A DNA stretch of 56,569 nt from an uncultured Bacteroidales bacterium (GCA_937892025.1 CALAVA010000029.1:1-56569), one strand, 5' to 3'; shown: positions 1-8,567, counted from the stretch's first letter. The notes: generated by a model not told the origin, from the letters alone. Translations and numbers: made by a program.

Positions 1-111
1 TGTTCAAATTTCTTTAGATATTTTCCCATGTTTATCTGTTTTTAAGTATAAATAGTGCTGATTTTTGGTTTTGTCAGGGAATGTTTGTATATTTGAATAA
101 ACTATGTACAT

Positions 112-582
112 ATGGAAATAAAGAACATTGATGGTAATTTGCTTGATACTGATGCTGAATTAATTTTGCATCAAGTTAATTGCCAGGGAAAAATGAATAG
201 TGGAGTTGCAAAGGCGATTCGTGAAAAATGGCCAATTGTGTTTGAAGAATACATTAAACTTTTTTCTAATGATTTGTTTGTTGTTAAACTTGGTATATGT
301 CAGCCTGTATCTGTTACTGATAATCAAAAGGTTATAAATATGTTTTCACAGGACAATTATGGCTATGATGGGAAAATGTACACTTCATATGATGCAATTA
401 ACACTTGCCTTGGAAAAGTAAAGGATTATTGCGTTAATAATGGATATAAAAGGATAGCACTTCCATATAAAATGTGTTGTTGTCGTGGAGGGGCCAATTG
501 GGATGTTATAATGGCAATGATAAAAGCGAATTTTGAAGACTCTGGTATCACAATTGAAATATGGAAATTAGACAATGACTAA
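112..582 (+). CDS. Macro domain protein (ADP-ribose binding/processing)
   Basis: This 156-residue protein is a stand-alone macro domain. Residues 8-40 carry the N-terminal signature (GNLL, then HQVNCQGKMNSGVAKAIREK), which forms the ADP-ribose pocket in the family, and residues 115-128 (IALPYKMCCCRGGANW) match the second conserved loop, usually LPxxGCGxGGxxW. Family members hydrolyse ADP-ribose-1''-phosphate or remove ADP-ribose from protein or nucleic acid. In a phage it could reverse ADP-ribosylation-based defence or recycle a product of tRNA splicing-type RNA ligation; that role is inference. The length is typical of a single-domain member. It is followed at once by a terminator, so it ends a transcript. 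Confidence 0.85.
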   Translation: MEIKNIDGNLLDTDAELILHQVNCQGKMNSGVAKAIREKWPIVFEEYIKLFSNDLFVVKLGICQPVSVTDNQKVINMFSQDNYGYDGKMYTSYDAINTCLGKVKDYCVNNGYKRIALPYKMCCCRGGANWDVIMAMIKANFEDSGITIEIWKLDND

Positions 583-584
583 TA

Positions 585-611
585 AAGGCGTTAAATAGAA
601 CGCTTTTTTTG
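585..611 (+). terminator. Intrinsic terminator after macro domain gene
   Basis: A hairpin with arms AAGGCGTT and AACGCTTT around a short AT loop is followed by a run of seven T. It starts three bases after the macro domain stop codon. Confidence 0.75.
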
Positions 612-675
612 TTTTTAACAAATTGTTTTTGTATATTACAATAAAATAAGGGAACTATATACCAGTTGACATAAA

Positions 676-1182
676 ATGAGAAAAGAAGAATATAAACTAT
701 TAAATGGAAGTATTGATGGGTGGAATCCATATAAACACAGAAACATTCCACTAAAAAAAGACCAATATATTCAATTATATGGTGAACAAAGTTGGGAAAA
801 AGAATCTGAAAAGAGGCAAAAAAAGGCTAAAGTTAGAAAATACAAGTACCGTCATGATACAATGAAAGGAAACGCTGAATCAAAAATAAGCGGATATAAG
901 AAATCAGATATGGCTAAAGGATTTAAATCAACTTTAACAAAAGAGCAACTTATTGATTTATGGAAAGATGGATGTTATTATTGTGGTGAAATGGATTGGA
1001 AGAAACTTGGTGCTGATAGAATGGATAACAGTAAAGGCCATACAATAGATAATGTTGTGTGTTGCTGTGTAAAGTGTAATAAGCAAAGAAGCCACATTCC
1101 ATTTCATGTGTTTAAGTTTATGAAAGATAATCCAAGCATCAACGCAATTAATATTTATCCGTTTGTGCCAACAAGTATATAA
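676..1182 (+). CDS. HNH endonuclease, homing type
   Basis: A 168-residue protein with a C-terminal HNH fold. CYYCG (about residues 104-108) and CCCVKCNKQRSH near residue 136 supply two zinc-binding cysteine pairs, and ADRMDNSKGHTIDNV between them is the typical catalytic strand-loop of phage HNH nucleases (Asp-Arg, Asn and His). The basic N-terminal half is probably the DNA-recognition part. Such genes are mobile and spread by cutting alleles that lack them. It stands alone between a terminator and a hairpin repeat, with an AT-rich TTTTTGTATATTA promoter-like box at about 628-640. The target is unknown. Confidence 0.85.
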   Translation: MRKEEYKLLNGSIDGWNPYKHRNIPLKKDQYIQLYGEQSWEKESEKRQKKAKVRKYKYRHDTMKGNAESKISGYKKSDMAKGFKSTLTKEQLIDLWKDGCYYCGEMDWKKLGADRMDNSKGHTIDNVVCCCVKCNKQRSHIPFHVFKFMKDNPSINAINIYPFVPTSI

Positions 1183-1207
1183 TTCCCTAAAATAAATTTA
1201 TAATATG

Positions 1208-1366
1208 ACTGACATACTCCCACGAATGAATTCGTGGGGTTCTTAATCAATTTCAAGAACACGTATTAACCACACTTGATACATCAAGTGGCGCTGTCAG
1301 CAACGCAATGTTAAAGCAATTCATCCCACAGCTAAAGCAGTGGGCTTTCTTGCACGTTAATCGTAA
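1208..1366 (+). repeat. Multi-hairpin IS605-end-like repeat, copy A (full length, lacks hairpin 3)
   Basis: The element begins CTGACATACTCCCACG and ends GTTAATCGTAA. Successive hairpins are visible: CCCACGAA/TTCGTGGG, GTTCTT/AAGAAC, CACTTGA/TCAAGTG and, near the right end, CCCACaGC/GCaGTGGG. CTGACA at the left end can pair with TGTCAG at about 1297, closing a multi-branch structure. Compared with copies E and F, about 20 bases that form a GTTAATAAG/CTTATTAAC hairpin are missing. The end hairpins resemble those recognised by IS200/IS605 Y1 transposases, but no transposase or TnpB gene is present, so a non-autonomous element is the best reading. Confidence 0.8.
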
Positions 1367-1462
1367 GGCATCATCACATACAGACAGATGAACATTGGAC
1401 AAGAAATTTGAAAAAAGCGGAGTTAATTCAATTTAAATAAAAAACTATTTTTTAAATTTATT

Positions 1463-1852
1463 ATGACCAAAGAAGAAATAAAACTATACTATAAGATTAA
1501 TGAAAAGTTCATTAAAGATTGTGAATGTGTAGCATCGTATATGCAAAGATATGATAATGATTATGATTACATTACTGATTGGGAAATTTCCGAATACGAT
1601 GGTGAACTTGAAGTTAGAGGAAATTGTTATGTCTATTCACATGGCTACTATGTTTGCGAATCTTCTGTGTGTTTTGAAGCAGAATTGATAGCATATACAG
1701 ATGAACAATTAAAAGACCATGTAGAAGGATTAATAGAAGAGCGTGAAAAATATATTGAAGAACAAAAACGTAAGACTGAAGAAGAAAAAAGAAATAAAGA
1801 ATTAGCAACGCATAAAAGATTGAAAGAAAAATATGGCGATATTAGTCTATAA
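1463..1852 (+). CDS. Hypothetical protein with charged coiled-coil C-terminus
   Basis: 129 residues of no recognised family. The N-terminal two thirds are acidic and aromatic-rich (DNDYDYITDWEISEYDGELE), suggesting a small beta-rich fold. Residues 85-125 are almost entirely Glu, Lys and Arg and should form a coiled coil. A degenerate ACTATTTTTTAAAT box about 20 bases upstream could be a promoter. The 3' end overlaps the next gene by 20 bases, so the two are probably co-transcribed. Confidence 0.75.
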   Translation: MTKEEIKLYYKINEKFIKDCECVASYMQRYDNDYDYITDWEISEYDGELEVRGNCYVYSHGYYVCESSVCFEAELIAYTDEQLKDHVEGLIEEREKYIEEQKRKTEEEKRNKELATHKRLKEKYGDISL

Positions 1853-2237
1853 TAAAAGTAACGAAGACCATTCAATGCATCCGAATAATTTTTATATTGG
1901 ACGAGGAAGTATTTTGGGTAATCCTTACACACATTTGCCATTAAAGAGAACAATAGCATTATATAAGGCAAAGAGCAGGGAAGAGGCAATAGAACTATAT
2001 AGCGGGTATTTTGACTTAATGTATTCGTGTAACAAAGATTTCAAGGCAGTTGTTGATGAAATATACGAAAAATACAAAAGAGGAGAGGATGTATATCTTG
2101 AGTGTTTTTGTCATCCATTGAGTTGTCATGGTGACATAATTGTTCAAAAACTACAAAAAAGGCTTTTAAAAGAAAAAATAATGGAAGAAAAAATGAAACG
2201 TGATGTTAAAAATATGGAAATGGGACAAATATTATAA
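1833..2237 (+). CDS. DUF4326 family protein
   Basis: 134 residues matching DUF4326. The motif YIGRGSILGNPY at residues 22-33 and the LECFCHPLSCHGDII block near residues 90-104, with its two cysteines and two histidines, are the diagnostic parts and suggest a metal-binding site. The biochemical function of the family is unknown; members are frequent in phages. The gene overlaps both neighbours, forming a tight three-gene unit with the nuclease downstream. Confidence 0.8.
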   Translation: MAILVYNKSNEDHSMHPNNFYIGRGSILGNPYTHLPLKRTIALYKAKSREEAIELYSGYFDLMYSCNKDFKAVVDEIYEKYKRGEDVYLECFCHPLSCHGDIIVQKLQKRLLKEKIMEEKMKRDVKNMEMGQIL

Positions 2238-3093
2238 TCTTCCTGAGATACAAGAAATTAGAGATAAAATTATAGATACATATACAAACAAGTTGGTGTT
2301 TGTGGAAGGGCCGCATAAGTATTATCTTGATGGTGTTGAATATATTTCCGTGTCGGAGGTAACGCATAAATACAAACCAATAGATGGCGAGCAAATGGCG
2401 GAAAACTGTGTCAATAAATGGATGAAAGACCAAGACCCATCATATAAGTATTATGGGATGTCCAAGGAAGAAATATTGGCACAATGGAAAGTAAAAAGTG
2501 ACCATGCATGCGAATTTGGAACCAATGTTCATGCATTCGGTGAAAGTATGTTCTATTATATGACAGGAGAGCCTGACAAAATACTTGATGAATGTAAAGA
2601 ACAATTTGATGAAGATGGTCCACACCCAGCAAATCCACAAGAAAAAGCAATAGTTAAATTTTGGGATGATTTACCAGAAAGTTTTGTTCCGGTTCTTGCT
2701 GAAACAAAGGTATTTAATAGAAACGGAACACAATATGCAGGAACATTTGATATTCTGTTTTATTATGTTGAAGAACCAGAATCTCCAAAAAATGGGCTTT
2801 TGATTTTTGACTATAAGACAAATGAAGATTTGTACAAAAACTATAGGGGGCAAACTTTGTTATGGCCGTTCCAAGATATGTTAGACCAAAATGCTTCTTA
2901 TTATCAATTACAATTGTCATGTTATCAGATTCCATTGGAAAATTTAGGATATAAGGTAATAGGAAGAAGACTTATTTGGGTAAGACCCGATGGGAGTTAT
3001 GAAAAAATCAGGTTGGATTCTGTATCAGGACGATTGCGTGAAGCCCTTAATATACCAACTTCAAAAGAAATAATAGAAAAAGGAATCCTGTAG
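2200..3093 (+). CDS. PD-(D/E)XK superfamily nuclease (RecB/Cas4-like exonuclease fold)
   Basis: 297 residues. The catalytic core is visible in order: an acidic helix residue around FGTNVHAFGE (about 110), a strand AETKVF near 169, GTFDILF with the metal-binding Asp near 183, DYKTN (D-x-K) near 204, and YQLQLSCYQ near 235, the helix that closes the active site in RecB-type nucleases. The family acts on DNA ends in recombination and replication. The first ATG overlaps the previous gene by 38 bases; a start at the second Met (2203) is equally possible. The TAG stop lies inside the stem of the following terminator. Confidence 0.8.
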   Translation: MMLKIWKWDKYYNLPEIQEIRDKIIDTYTNKLVFVEGPHKYYLDGVEYISVSEVTHKYKPIDGEQMAENCVNKWMKDQDPSYKYYGMSKEEILAQWKVKSDHACEFGTNVHAFGESMFYYMTGEPDKILDECKEQFDEDGPHPANPQEKAIVKFWDDLPESFVPVLAETKVFNRNGTQYAGTFDILFYYVEEPESPKNGLLIFDYKTNEDLYKNYRGQTLLWPFQDMLDQNASYYQLQLSCYQIPLENLGYKVIGRRLIWVRPDGSYEKIRLDSVSGRLREALNIPTSKEIIEKGIL

Positions 3094-3115
3094 TTGTTAT
3101 TACAGGATTTTTTTT
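3084..3115 (+). terminator. Intrinsic terminator overlapping the nuclease stop codon
   Basis: Perfect 9-bp stem AATCCTGTA/TACAGGATT with an eight-base loop, followed by a T run. The TAG stop of the upstream gene is part of the left arm, which also argues that TAG is a real stop here. Confidence 0.85.
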
Positions 3116-3130
3116 GTATAATAATGAAAA

Positions 3131-3148
3131 ATTGGTACAATATTTGAT
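3131..3148 (+). promoter_or_regulatory. Sigma-54-like promoter motif (TGGTACA-N4-TTG)
   Basis: TTGGTACAATATTTGATA has GG and TTG at the -24/-12 spacing found at 14 places in the window. It lies about 35 bases before the next start codon and just after a terminator. Confidence 0.6.
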
Positions 3149-3182
3149 AGCATAATTTTGAAAACATTTAGAATTTAAAAGT

Positions 3183-3437
3183 ATGGCAGAAAAACTTATG
3201 ACATTCAAGCACACCAAAGACGGTATGCTGACAGTTGAAAATCAAAAAGGAGATTTCATCTTGAAAAACGAATTTCTTGGCGTATTGCACGAGATTATTT
3301 CAGAAAAGGAAAGAGTACTTGCAAACTATTCAAGTGAAGATGACACAAGAAAAGAGGAAGTATGGTTTAGAATAACAAAAGCCGAATATGATGCTCAATT
3401 GGATTTACTTGAGAAACTGAAAAAAATGGTTTATTAA
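3183..3437 (+). CDS. Hypothetical small protein preceding RNA ligase
   Basis: 84 residues, unrecognised. Mixed beta/alpha composition, with a charged helical C-terminus ending LLEKLKKMVY. It is the first gene behind the promoter-like motif at 3131 and ends three bases before the RNA ligase gene, so the two are probably translated from one message. Confidence 0.7.
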   Translation: MAEKLMTFKHTKDGMLTVENQKGDFILKNEFLGVLHEIISEKERVLANYSSEDDTRKEEVWFRITKAEYDAQLDLLEKLKKMVY

Positions 3438-3440
3438 AAA

Positions 3441-4124
3441 ATGAGTTTAAGACATTACGATAGTATACCAAGAGAACAGGACTATGGTGCGTTGAATGGC
3501 GAAATGGTTTTTGGCTTCAATAAACTTGATGGCCAAAATTTCTGTGTCCAATATAAGCCAAAGCATAAAATATGGGGTCCTTGTGGCTCACGTACAAGAA
3601 CCGTTGATGAAAACGATGAGCAATTTGGCGAAACTGTAAAGTACTTTAACAATTCAAAGTATAAGAACATTTTAGAGGAAATTGTTGCGAACAACAGAGG
3701 AAAGAAACAAATCTTCAATGGCGTTGAAGAAATGACTTTTTATTTTGAATGGTTTGGAGAAAATTCATTTGCAGGAAAGCATCAAGAAGGTGATGAAATG
3801 CACTTGGCTCTTATTGACGTGTTTATGAAAAAACGTGGATATATGGAACCAAAAGACTTTGTGGACTTGTTCTATGAAAGTGGCATTGTTTTACCAGATT
3901 TGGTCTATAATGGTCCGTTGAACGCTGAGATTATTGATAAAATTAAGAATAACGATTGGACCCAAGAAGGCTGTGAGTTTCCTTATGTAAAGGAAGGTGT
4001 TGTATTCAAACGTTCAACATTACTTCCAGGTCAGCGTAGACCTTCAGTTAAGGTTAAGACAAAATGGTGGCTGAATAAGCTATATTCAATGTATAGTGAA
4101 GAAGAATGCAAAATTTTGGAATAA
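3441..4124 (+). CDS. RNA ligase, Rnl2-like nucleotidyltransferase
   Basis: 227 residues. Nucleotidyltransferase motifs appear in order: motif I KLDGQNF near residue 30 (Lys is the AMP acceptor), motif III/IIIa FYFEWFGENSFAG near 102-114, motif IV KEGVVFK near 184-190, and motif V VKVKTKWW near 204-211. This is the arrangement of ATP-dependent RNA ligases, which seal 5'-phosphate and 3'-OH ends of nicked RNA. It is short, with no evident C-terminal domain. It is the first of three RNA ligase genes in the window (also 26557 and 27711). Confidence 0.85.
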   Translation: MSLRHYDSIPREQDYGALNGEMVFGFNKLDGQNFCVQYKPKHKIWGPCGSRTRTVDENDEQFGETVKYFNNSKYKNILEEIVANNRGKKQIFNGVEEMTFYFEWFGENSFAGKHQEGDEMHLALIDVFMKKRGYMEPKDFVDLFYESGIVLPDLVYNGPLNAEIIDKIKNNDWTQEGCEFPYVKEGVVFKRSTLLPGQRRPSVKVKTKWWLNKLYSMYSEEECKILE

Positions 4125-4135
4125 TCTTAAATAAT

Positions 4136-4264
4136 ATGAGAAAGGTAATTGAAGAATTAAAAAAAGGATATGAAATTGGAGTTCATGATGGAAAAGAAAA
4201 AGCAAAAATAGAATTCCAAGAATCTAATAAAAGCTCAGATTTACATAACAAGACATTCGGATGA
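4136..4264 (+). CDS. Hypothetical 42-residue protein
   Basis: Short reading frame starting MRKVIEELKKGYEIG and ending in TGA that overlaps the next ATG (ATGA at 4261). The overlap and the tight spacing after the ligase support translation. Composition is Lys/Glu-rich and helical; no function is suggested. Confidence 0.6.
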   Translation: MRKVIEELKKGYEIGVHDGKEKAKIEFQESNKSSDLHNKTFG

Positions 4265-4569
4265 TTAGAAAAGTATATGCAGTAGAATGTGACTTGTGTG
4301 GAGAACAACAAAATTTTGTAACAATTGATGATGTTTCAAAGTATTATTGGCTCTATAGACTAAAGAAAATAAATCCTTTGTCTGATGAACTATATCTAAG
4401 AAGCAAGAGCCATATACCATTCAAATATTTAGCCTTTTGCTGCGAAAACTGTAAAGACAAGTATTTTGAGGAAATGCCTGAAGACATTCCACATTACAAG
4501 AAAGTTGGAAAGTATGACCAAAAAGAAGTGTTTAATAAAATAATGACATATGAACCTGAAAATAAATAA
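4261..4569 (+). CDS. Hypothetical zinc-ribbon protein
   Basis: 102 residues. CDLC at residues 10-13 and CCENC at residues 60-64 form two cysteine pairs about 47 residues apart, suggesting a small zinc ribbon or treble-clef fold. Family and target are not recognised. It is translationally coupled to the previous small gene through ATGA and lies four bases before the next gene. Confidence 0.75.
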   Translation: MIRKVYAVECDLCGEQQNFVTIDDVSKYYWLYRLKKINPLSDELYLRSKSHIPFKYLAFCCENCKDKYFEEMPEDIPHYKKVGKYDQKEVFNKIMTYEPENK

Positions 4570-4572
4570 TCA

Positions 4573-4899
4573 ATGAAATACTCACAATTACCTCCAACTA
4601 TATACGAAAACGGAAAAATATATTTTCTCATTTCAAGAGAGCTTAATGATTCTTCCATTGGTATGAAGGGATGGTGGTCGTTTGAATACTCTGAAAGTAA
4701 CGATGAAGTAACTCTTCCGGCAGAAGCAACCGATGGACGGTCTATATACTATCTTATTAGTGTTGAAGAAACAAAAAAAAAAGCACAAAATTCATTATTA
4801 GAAAAACTAAACGAAACTAAAGAAATACTAACTAAAAAAAGAAAAGAGGAAATAATGAAAAAGTGGAAAGATAAGATTAATAAATTCAAAAAGAAATGA
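4573..4899 (+). CDS. Hypothetical protein with basic C-terminus
   Basis: 108 residues. The first 60 residues look like a compact beta-rich domain (YFLISRELNDSSIGMKGWWS), and the last 45 are dominated by Lys, Glu and Thr and should be a basic helix. No family recognised. The stop overlaps the next start. Confidence 0.7.
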   Translation: MKYSQLPPTIYENGKIYFLISRELNDSSIGMKGWWSFEYSESNDEVTLPAEATDGRSIYYLISVEETKKKAQNSLLEKLNETKEILTKKRKEEIMKKWKDKINKFKKK

Positions 4900-5252
4900 A
4901 AATTGACATTAGATTTTATAAGGAAAATGATAATTGGTATGCAGATGTTCCAAACCACACAAAAGAAGAAAATGAAATGGTGATGGGCTCAGATAACGCA
5001 CTTGACTGGCTTCTTGATTCAGCAAATAACTGGAGAGATGAAGAAAAAAACGAGATAACTCTTACTTTATCAGATGAAGATACAAATGAATATGTTTTTC
5101 ATTTCAATAGAACAGAACACGATGATGATGGCGCTTATTACCAAGCATGTGGAGATTATGATTTACTCTATCCTATATGGATATGCAATGTAACGCACGA
5201 TGTGTTTGGAGAGCATCCTGAAGACCTTTATATATTGAAAATTAAGAGTTGA
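4896..5252 (+). CDS. Hypothetical protein, possibly DUF6717-like
   Basis: 118 residues, strongly acidic. The opening (FYKENDNWYADVPNHT, then EMVMGSDNALDWLL) resembles the DUF6717 pattern of Trp-Tyr-Ala-Asp followed by an EMVxGxD motif; I am only moderately sure of this match. No catalytic residues can be assigned. It overlaps the previous gene by four bases and ends three bases before the next. Confidence 0.7.
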   Translation: MKIDIRFYKENDNWYADVPNHTKEENEMVMGSDNALDWLLDSANNWRDEEKNEITLTLSDEDTNEYVFHFNRTEHDDDGAYYQACGDYDLLYPIWICNVTHDVFGEHPEDLYILKIKS

Positions 5253-5255
5253 AAA

Positions 5256-6032
5256 ATGAGTAGAACAAAGAAATATTCAGTTCTTACTTATAACATCGGT
5301 AAATATGAATTATTTTATGATTTATCGCCAAATGTGATGAATGATGAAATAGAATATATCTATGTTACAGATGACCATTCAATTATGTCAGATACTTGGA
5401 ACATTGTATATGAAGATAACTTGGTTGGCGATGTTTTTGATAAAGTTTATCAAATTAAATTTAATCCATTTAAATATATCCATACGGATGTTGTTTTAAC
5501 GATTGATGCAAGAATTGAAATTTTAAAAGACGTAATGCCGATGTTTGAAATGTTCGACAAATATGGATATGACGCTGCTGTTGTCCCACATTTTTTGTTT
5601 GGTGATATAAATTCTGAATATGATAATTGGGTAAATAACAGAAATTATCCTATTGAAGAAAAAGAAAAATGTATCAATTTTATAAAAAGCCTTGGCTATG
5701 ATTTGAATTATAAAGGACTTTATGAGGGTGGTATTTCGATTAAGAGAAATAATAGTTTTTGTAAAAGTTGGTGTGCAATGACATATGGGTTTTTAAAATT
5801 TTTAGCAACACCACCAAGTACTATAGAAAGAAATGACCAGGTTATTTGTAGTGTTGTGCTAAACAAATATTTTAATGATAAAAATATAATGCCAATTAGT
5901 CCATATATTTATGCAAGGCACGATGCTGATGATACTTATTTTAAATTACATATACGTGGCGATTATGGATATTGTTTTGCATTATCTGAATATCCGCTTT
6001 ATTTGTTTAATAAATTAATAATTTTTAGTTAA
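5256..6032 (+). CDS. DUF616-like putative glycosyltransferase
   Basis: 258 residues. The order of elements fits the DUF616/TOD1-type glycosyltransferase group: an N-terminal strand with a CVTD-like YVTDD (residues 36-40), FNPFKYIHTDVVLTIDARIEI near 70-90, in which DAR acts like a DxD motif, and a YEGGISIKRNN segment near 157. The likely role is transfer of a sugar to a protein or glycan, on the virion or the host surface; substrate unknown. It is one of three glycosyltransferase-type genes in the window (also 15769 and 29869). Confidence 0.65.
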   Translation: MSRTKKYSVLTYNIGKYELFYDLSPNVMNDEIEYIYVTDDHSIMSDTWNIVYEDNLVGDVFDKVYQIKFNPFKYIHTDVVLTIDARIEILKDVMPMFEMFDKYGYDAAVVPHFLFGDINSEYDNWVNNRNYPIEEKEKCINFIKSLGYDLNYKGLYEGGISIKRNNSFCKSWCAMTYGFLKFLATPPSTIERNDQVICSVVLNKYFNDKNIMPISPYIYARHDADDTYFKLHIRGDYGYCFALSEYPLYLFNKLIIFS

Positions 6033-6093
6033 AACTAAAAGTATGAAGAAAATTTTAATTATGTTTTTAATTGCAAGTTGAATATTATTGATA

Positions 6094-6318
6094 ATGAAGC
6101 ATTTTAAAGACGATGAAGAATATGACTCAATGAAAGAGTATGAATTTAATCTTATGAGTCATTTGAATGAAGAGGAAGAAATGACTGACAATTATGACTC
6201 AAATTTATTCAGTCATTGGAAAGAAGACCATATGAATAATAAAGACACGGATAAGCAACAAACAATACAGATGTTAGAAGTTGTAAGTGTTGTATGTTTA
6301 ACAATGTTATTTTTTTGA
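6094..6318 (+). CDS. Hypothetical small protein with C-terminal hydrophobic tail
   Basis: 74 residues from the ATG at 6094. The body is very acidic (runs of Asp and Glu) and the last 15 residues (VVSVVCLTMLFF) are hydrophobic and could anchor the protein by its tail. Just upstream, 6043-6081 encodes only MKKILIMFLIAS and then a stop, which looks like a truncated lipoprotein signal peptide. Confidence 0.5.
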   Translation: MKHFKDDEEYDSMKEYEFNLMSHLNEEEEMTDNYDSNLFSHWKEDHMNNKDTDKQQTIQMLEVVSVVCLTMLFF

Positions 6319-6320
6319 CT

Positions 6321-7385
6321 ATGAAGTGGCCGAGACAATTTATTACAAGAGAAGATGGTACTGATGTAGAAGCACAAGCGCCATTGATTATATCAGCAAG
6401 CAGAAGCACTGATATATCCGCTTTTTACAGCGATTGGTTTTTTAACCGACTTAAAATCGGATATTCAGCATGGATTAATCCGTTCACAAAGGAAAAAAAC
6501 TATATTGCTTACAATAAATGCAAATTTATAGTATTTTGGTCTAAGAATCCAAATCCATTGATTCCACATTTGGATGAGTTGAAAGAACGTGGCATTGGTT
6601 GTTATGTTCAATATACATTGAATGACTATGAAAAAGAAGGACTTGAAAAAGGTGTGCCATCATTGGATGAAAGGATAGAGACATTCAAAGCACTTGTTGA
6701 CAAATTAGGGAAAGGTAATGTCATATGGAGATTTGACCCATTAATACTTACTGATGAAATTACAATTAATATTCTGCTTGACAAAATTAAAAAAATAGGA
6801 GATAAGTTACTTGGATATACCGATAAATTAGTATTCAGTTTTGCTGACATATCAACGTACAAAAAGGTACAAAGTAATTTAACAATCAACGGAATACATT
6901 ATCAAGAATGGGATGATGAATCAGAATTAAAATTTGCAGAAGCATTGTCTGAATTAAATAAAAGTTCAAAATGGAATTATAAACTTGCAACTTGTGGAGA
7001 AAAAGTTGATTTGTCTGAATTCGGAATTGAGCACAATAAATGTATTGATGATGAACTAATCACAAAGATATCATATAAAGACAAAGAACTTATGGACTTT
7101 CTTGGAATTAAAATAAAATGTGTTGATGATTTTATATTTGGCTCTGATGACATGCCAAAAGACGCTATTGTAATCAATAGTGATTATTATGGAGTCAGAA
7201 GTAAAAGCAATAAAGATACTGGCCAGCGTGCTTTATGTGGATGTATTGTAAGTAAAGACATTGGACAATATAATACATGCCCACATATGTGCGAGTATTG
7301 CTATGCTAATTCTGATAAAACACTTGCAGCAGGTAATTACGGGCTTTTTGTACTTAATGGCGGATTAGGTGAAACAATTATTTGA
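6321..7385 (+). CDS. DUF1848 family protein with Fe-S type CxxxCxxC motif
   Basis: 354 residues from the ATG at 6321. It follows DUF1848 throughout: ISASRSTDISAFY near residue 24, INPFTKEKNYIAY near 48, FWSKNPNPLIPHL near 69, YVQYTLNDYE near 94, IWRFDPLIL near 136, and a C-terminal cluster CPHMCEYCYAN with a further upstream CGC. DUF1848 is related to radical-SAM enzymes; the terminal Cys cluster would bind an iron-sulfur cluster. It is uncommon in phages, the substrate is unknown, and the domain is complete to the expected YCYA end. Confidence 0.85.
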   Translation: MKWPRQFITREDGTDVEAQAPLIISASRSTDISAFYSDWFFNRLKIGYSAWINPFTKEKNYIAYNKCKFIVFWSKNPNPLIPHLDELKERGIGCYVQYTLNDYEKEGLEKGVPSLDERIETFKALVDKLGKGNVIWRFDPLILTDEITINILLDKIKKIGDKLLGYTDKLVFSFADISTYKKVQSNLTINGIHYQEWDDESELKFAEALSELNKSSKWNYKLATCGEKVDLSEFGIEHNKCIDDELITKISYKDKELMDFLGIKIKCVDDFIFGSDDMPKDAIVINSDYYGVRSKSNKDTGQRALCGCIVSKDIGQYNTCPHMCEYCYANSDKTLAAGNYGLFVLNGGLGETII

Positions 7386-7427
7386 TTTTAAATTTAATTA
7401 TTTGTATAATTATATAAAAAGAATATT

Positions 7428-7667
7428 ATGGATAACGAAATTTATGATATTGTTAAAGATATTCCATTGAAAAGTGGTTTAACCATTAAAGCAGGTAATA
7501 AACTTCACAAGACACATAGCGTATATTATCTTAATGGAATGATGTTACATCCTGATTACCAAAAAGATTTTAGCGGATTGGTTTACGCTGAAAAAATGAC
7601 AGGATGGAATTATTTGGTTCCACTAAAGACAAAAACAGCTTGGACTAATAGTAAGGAAGATAAGTGA
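7428..7667 (+). CDS. Hypothetical protein upstream of DNA methyltransferase
   Basis: 79 residues, unrecognised, with a small alpha/beta composition and a central HSVYYLNGMMLHP segment. Its TGA overlaps the methyltransferase ATG (TGATG), so the two genes are coupled. Confidence 0.7.
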   Translation: MDNEIYDIVKDIPLKSGLTIKAGNKLHKTHSVYYLNGMMLHPDYQKDFSGLVYAEKMTGWNYLVPLKTKTAWTNSKEDK

Positions 7668-8446
7668 TGAAGATGCAAAATTGCGATATTATTTGTGGCG
7701 ATTGCTGTGAAAAAGTAAAAGAACTCATTGATAAAGGCGTAAAAGTTGATTTAACTATTACAAGCCCGCCGTATGATGATTTACGCACTTACCTTGAAGG
7801 TCCTAAGTTTGGGGAAGAAACGTGGAGAAACCTTATTCCATTGTTATATGAGGTAACAAACGATGGAGGCGTTGTCGTCTGGGTAATAAATGATAGAATA
7901 AAAAACGGAAGTAAAACAGGAACATCATTCAAACAAGCGTTGGCTTTTATGGATGCAGGTTTTAATCTCAATGATACTATGATTTGGGAAAAAACAAATC
8001 CTATGCCTCAGGTATCTCAACCACGTTACAATCAGTCGTTTGAATATATGTTTGTGTTTTCAAAAGGAAAACCGAAGACATTCAATCCAATTAAAGTTCA
8101 ATGTAAATGCGCAGGACAAGATTATGATTCAACATGCAAGAATATGGGAGGTGAAAACGGTAGAACTGAGAAACACTTTATAATTAATAAGGATAAAATT
8201 AAATCAAATATTTGGAAATTTGCTGTTGCGAACAATAAAACGATACATCCGGCGGTTTTTCCGTTACAACTTGCGATAGACCACATTCTTTCTTGGACAA
8301 ACGAAGGAGATATGGTATTTGACCCATTTGTCGGTAGCGGAACATCAGGAATTGCAGCACTACAATTGGGTAGAAATTTTATAGGAATTGACATAGTTCC
8401 TGAATATTGCGAACTTACAACAAAACAAATTGAAAATTTTTTGTAA
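7667..8446 (+). CDS. DNA methyltransferase, N6_N4_Mtase family (beta class)
   Basis: About 259 residues. Motif IV TSPPYDD appears near residue 33 and the SAM-binding motif I, DPFVGSGTSGIAA, comes near the C-terminus at about 219, followed by GIDIVPEYC. This motif order is that of beta-class N4-cytosine or N6-adenine methyltransferases (PF01555). No restriction endonuclease is adjacent, so it is most likely an orphan enzyme that protects phage DNA or regulates expression. Start at 7667 was chosen because it overlaps the preceding stop; 7673 is an alternative. Confidence 0.9.
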   Translation: MKMQNCDIICGDCCEKVKELIDKGVKVDLTITSPPYDDLRTYLEGPKFGEETWRNLIPLLYEVTNDGGVVVWVINDRIKNGSKTGTSFKQALAFMDAGFNLNDTMIWEKTNPMPQVSQPRYNQSFEYMFVFSKGKPKTFNPIKVQCKCAGQDYDSTCKNMGGENGRTEKHFIINKDKIKSNIWKFAVANNKTIHPAVFPLQLAIDHILSWTNEGDMVFDPFVGSGTSGIAALQLGRNFIGIDIVPEYCELTTKQIENFL

Positions 8447-8494
8447 AATATTTTGTTATAAGAAATAAAAATTGTATATTTATATTAAATTTAA

Positions 8495-8567
8495 TGGCTC
8501 GTGGTGTATTTGGTTAACACGTATGCCTTTGAAGCATAAATAGCAGGTTCGAGTCCTGCCGAGCCAA
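8495..8567 (+). tRNA. tRNA-Gln (anticodon UUG)
   Basis: A complete cloverleaf can be drawn: acceptor TGGCTCG/CGAGCCA, D stem GTGT/ACAC, anticodon stem TATGC/GCATA with loop CTTTGAA (anticodon TTG), T stem GCAGG/CCTGC with loop TTCGAGT, discriminator A. CCA is not encoded. A TTGTATATTTATATT promoter-like stretch lies directly upstream. It decodes CAA, the favoured Gln codon in this AT-rich genome. Confidence 0.95.
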
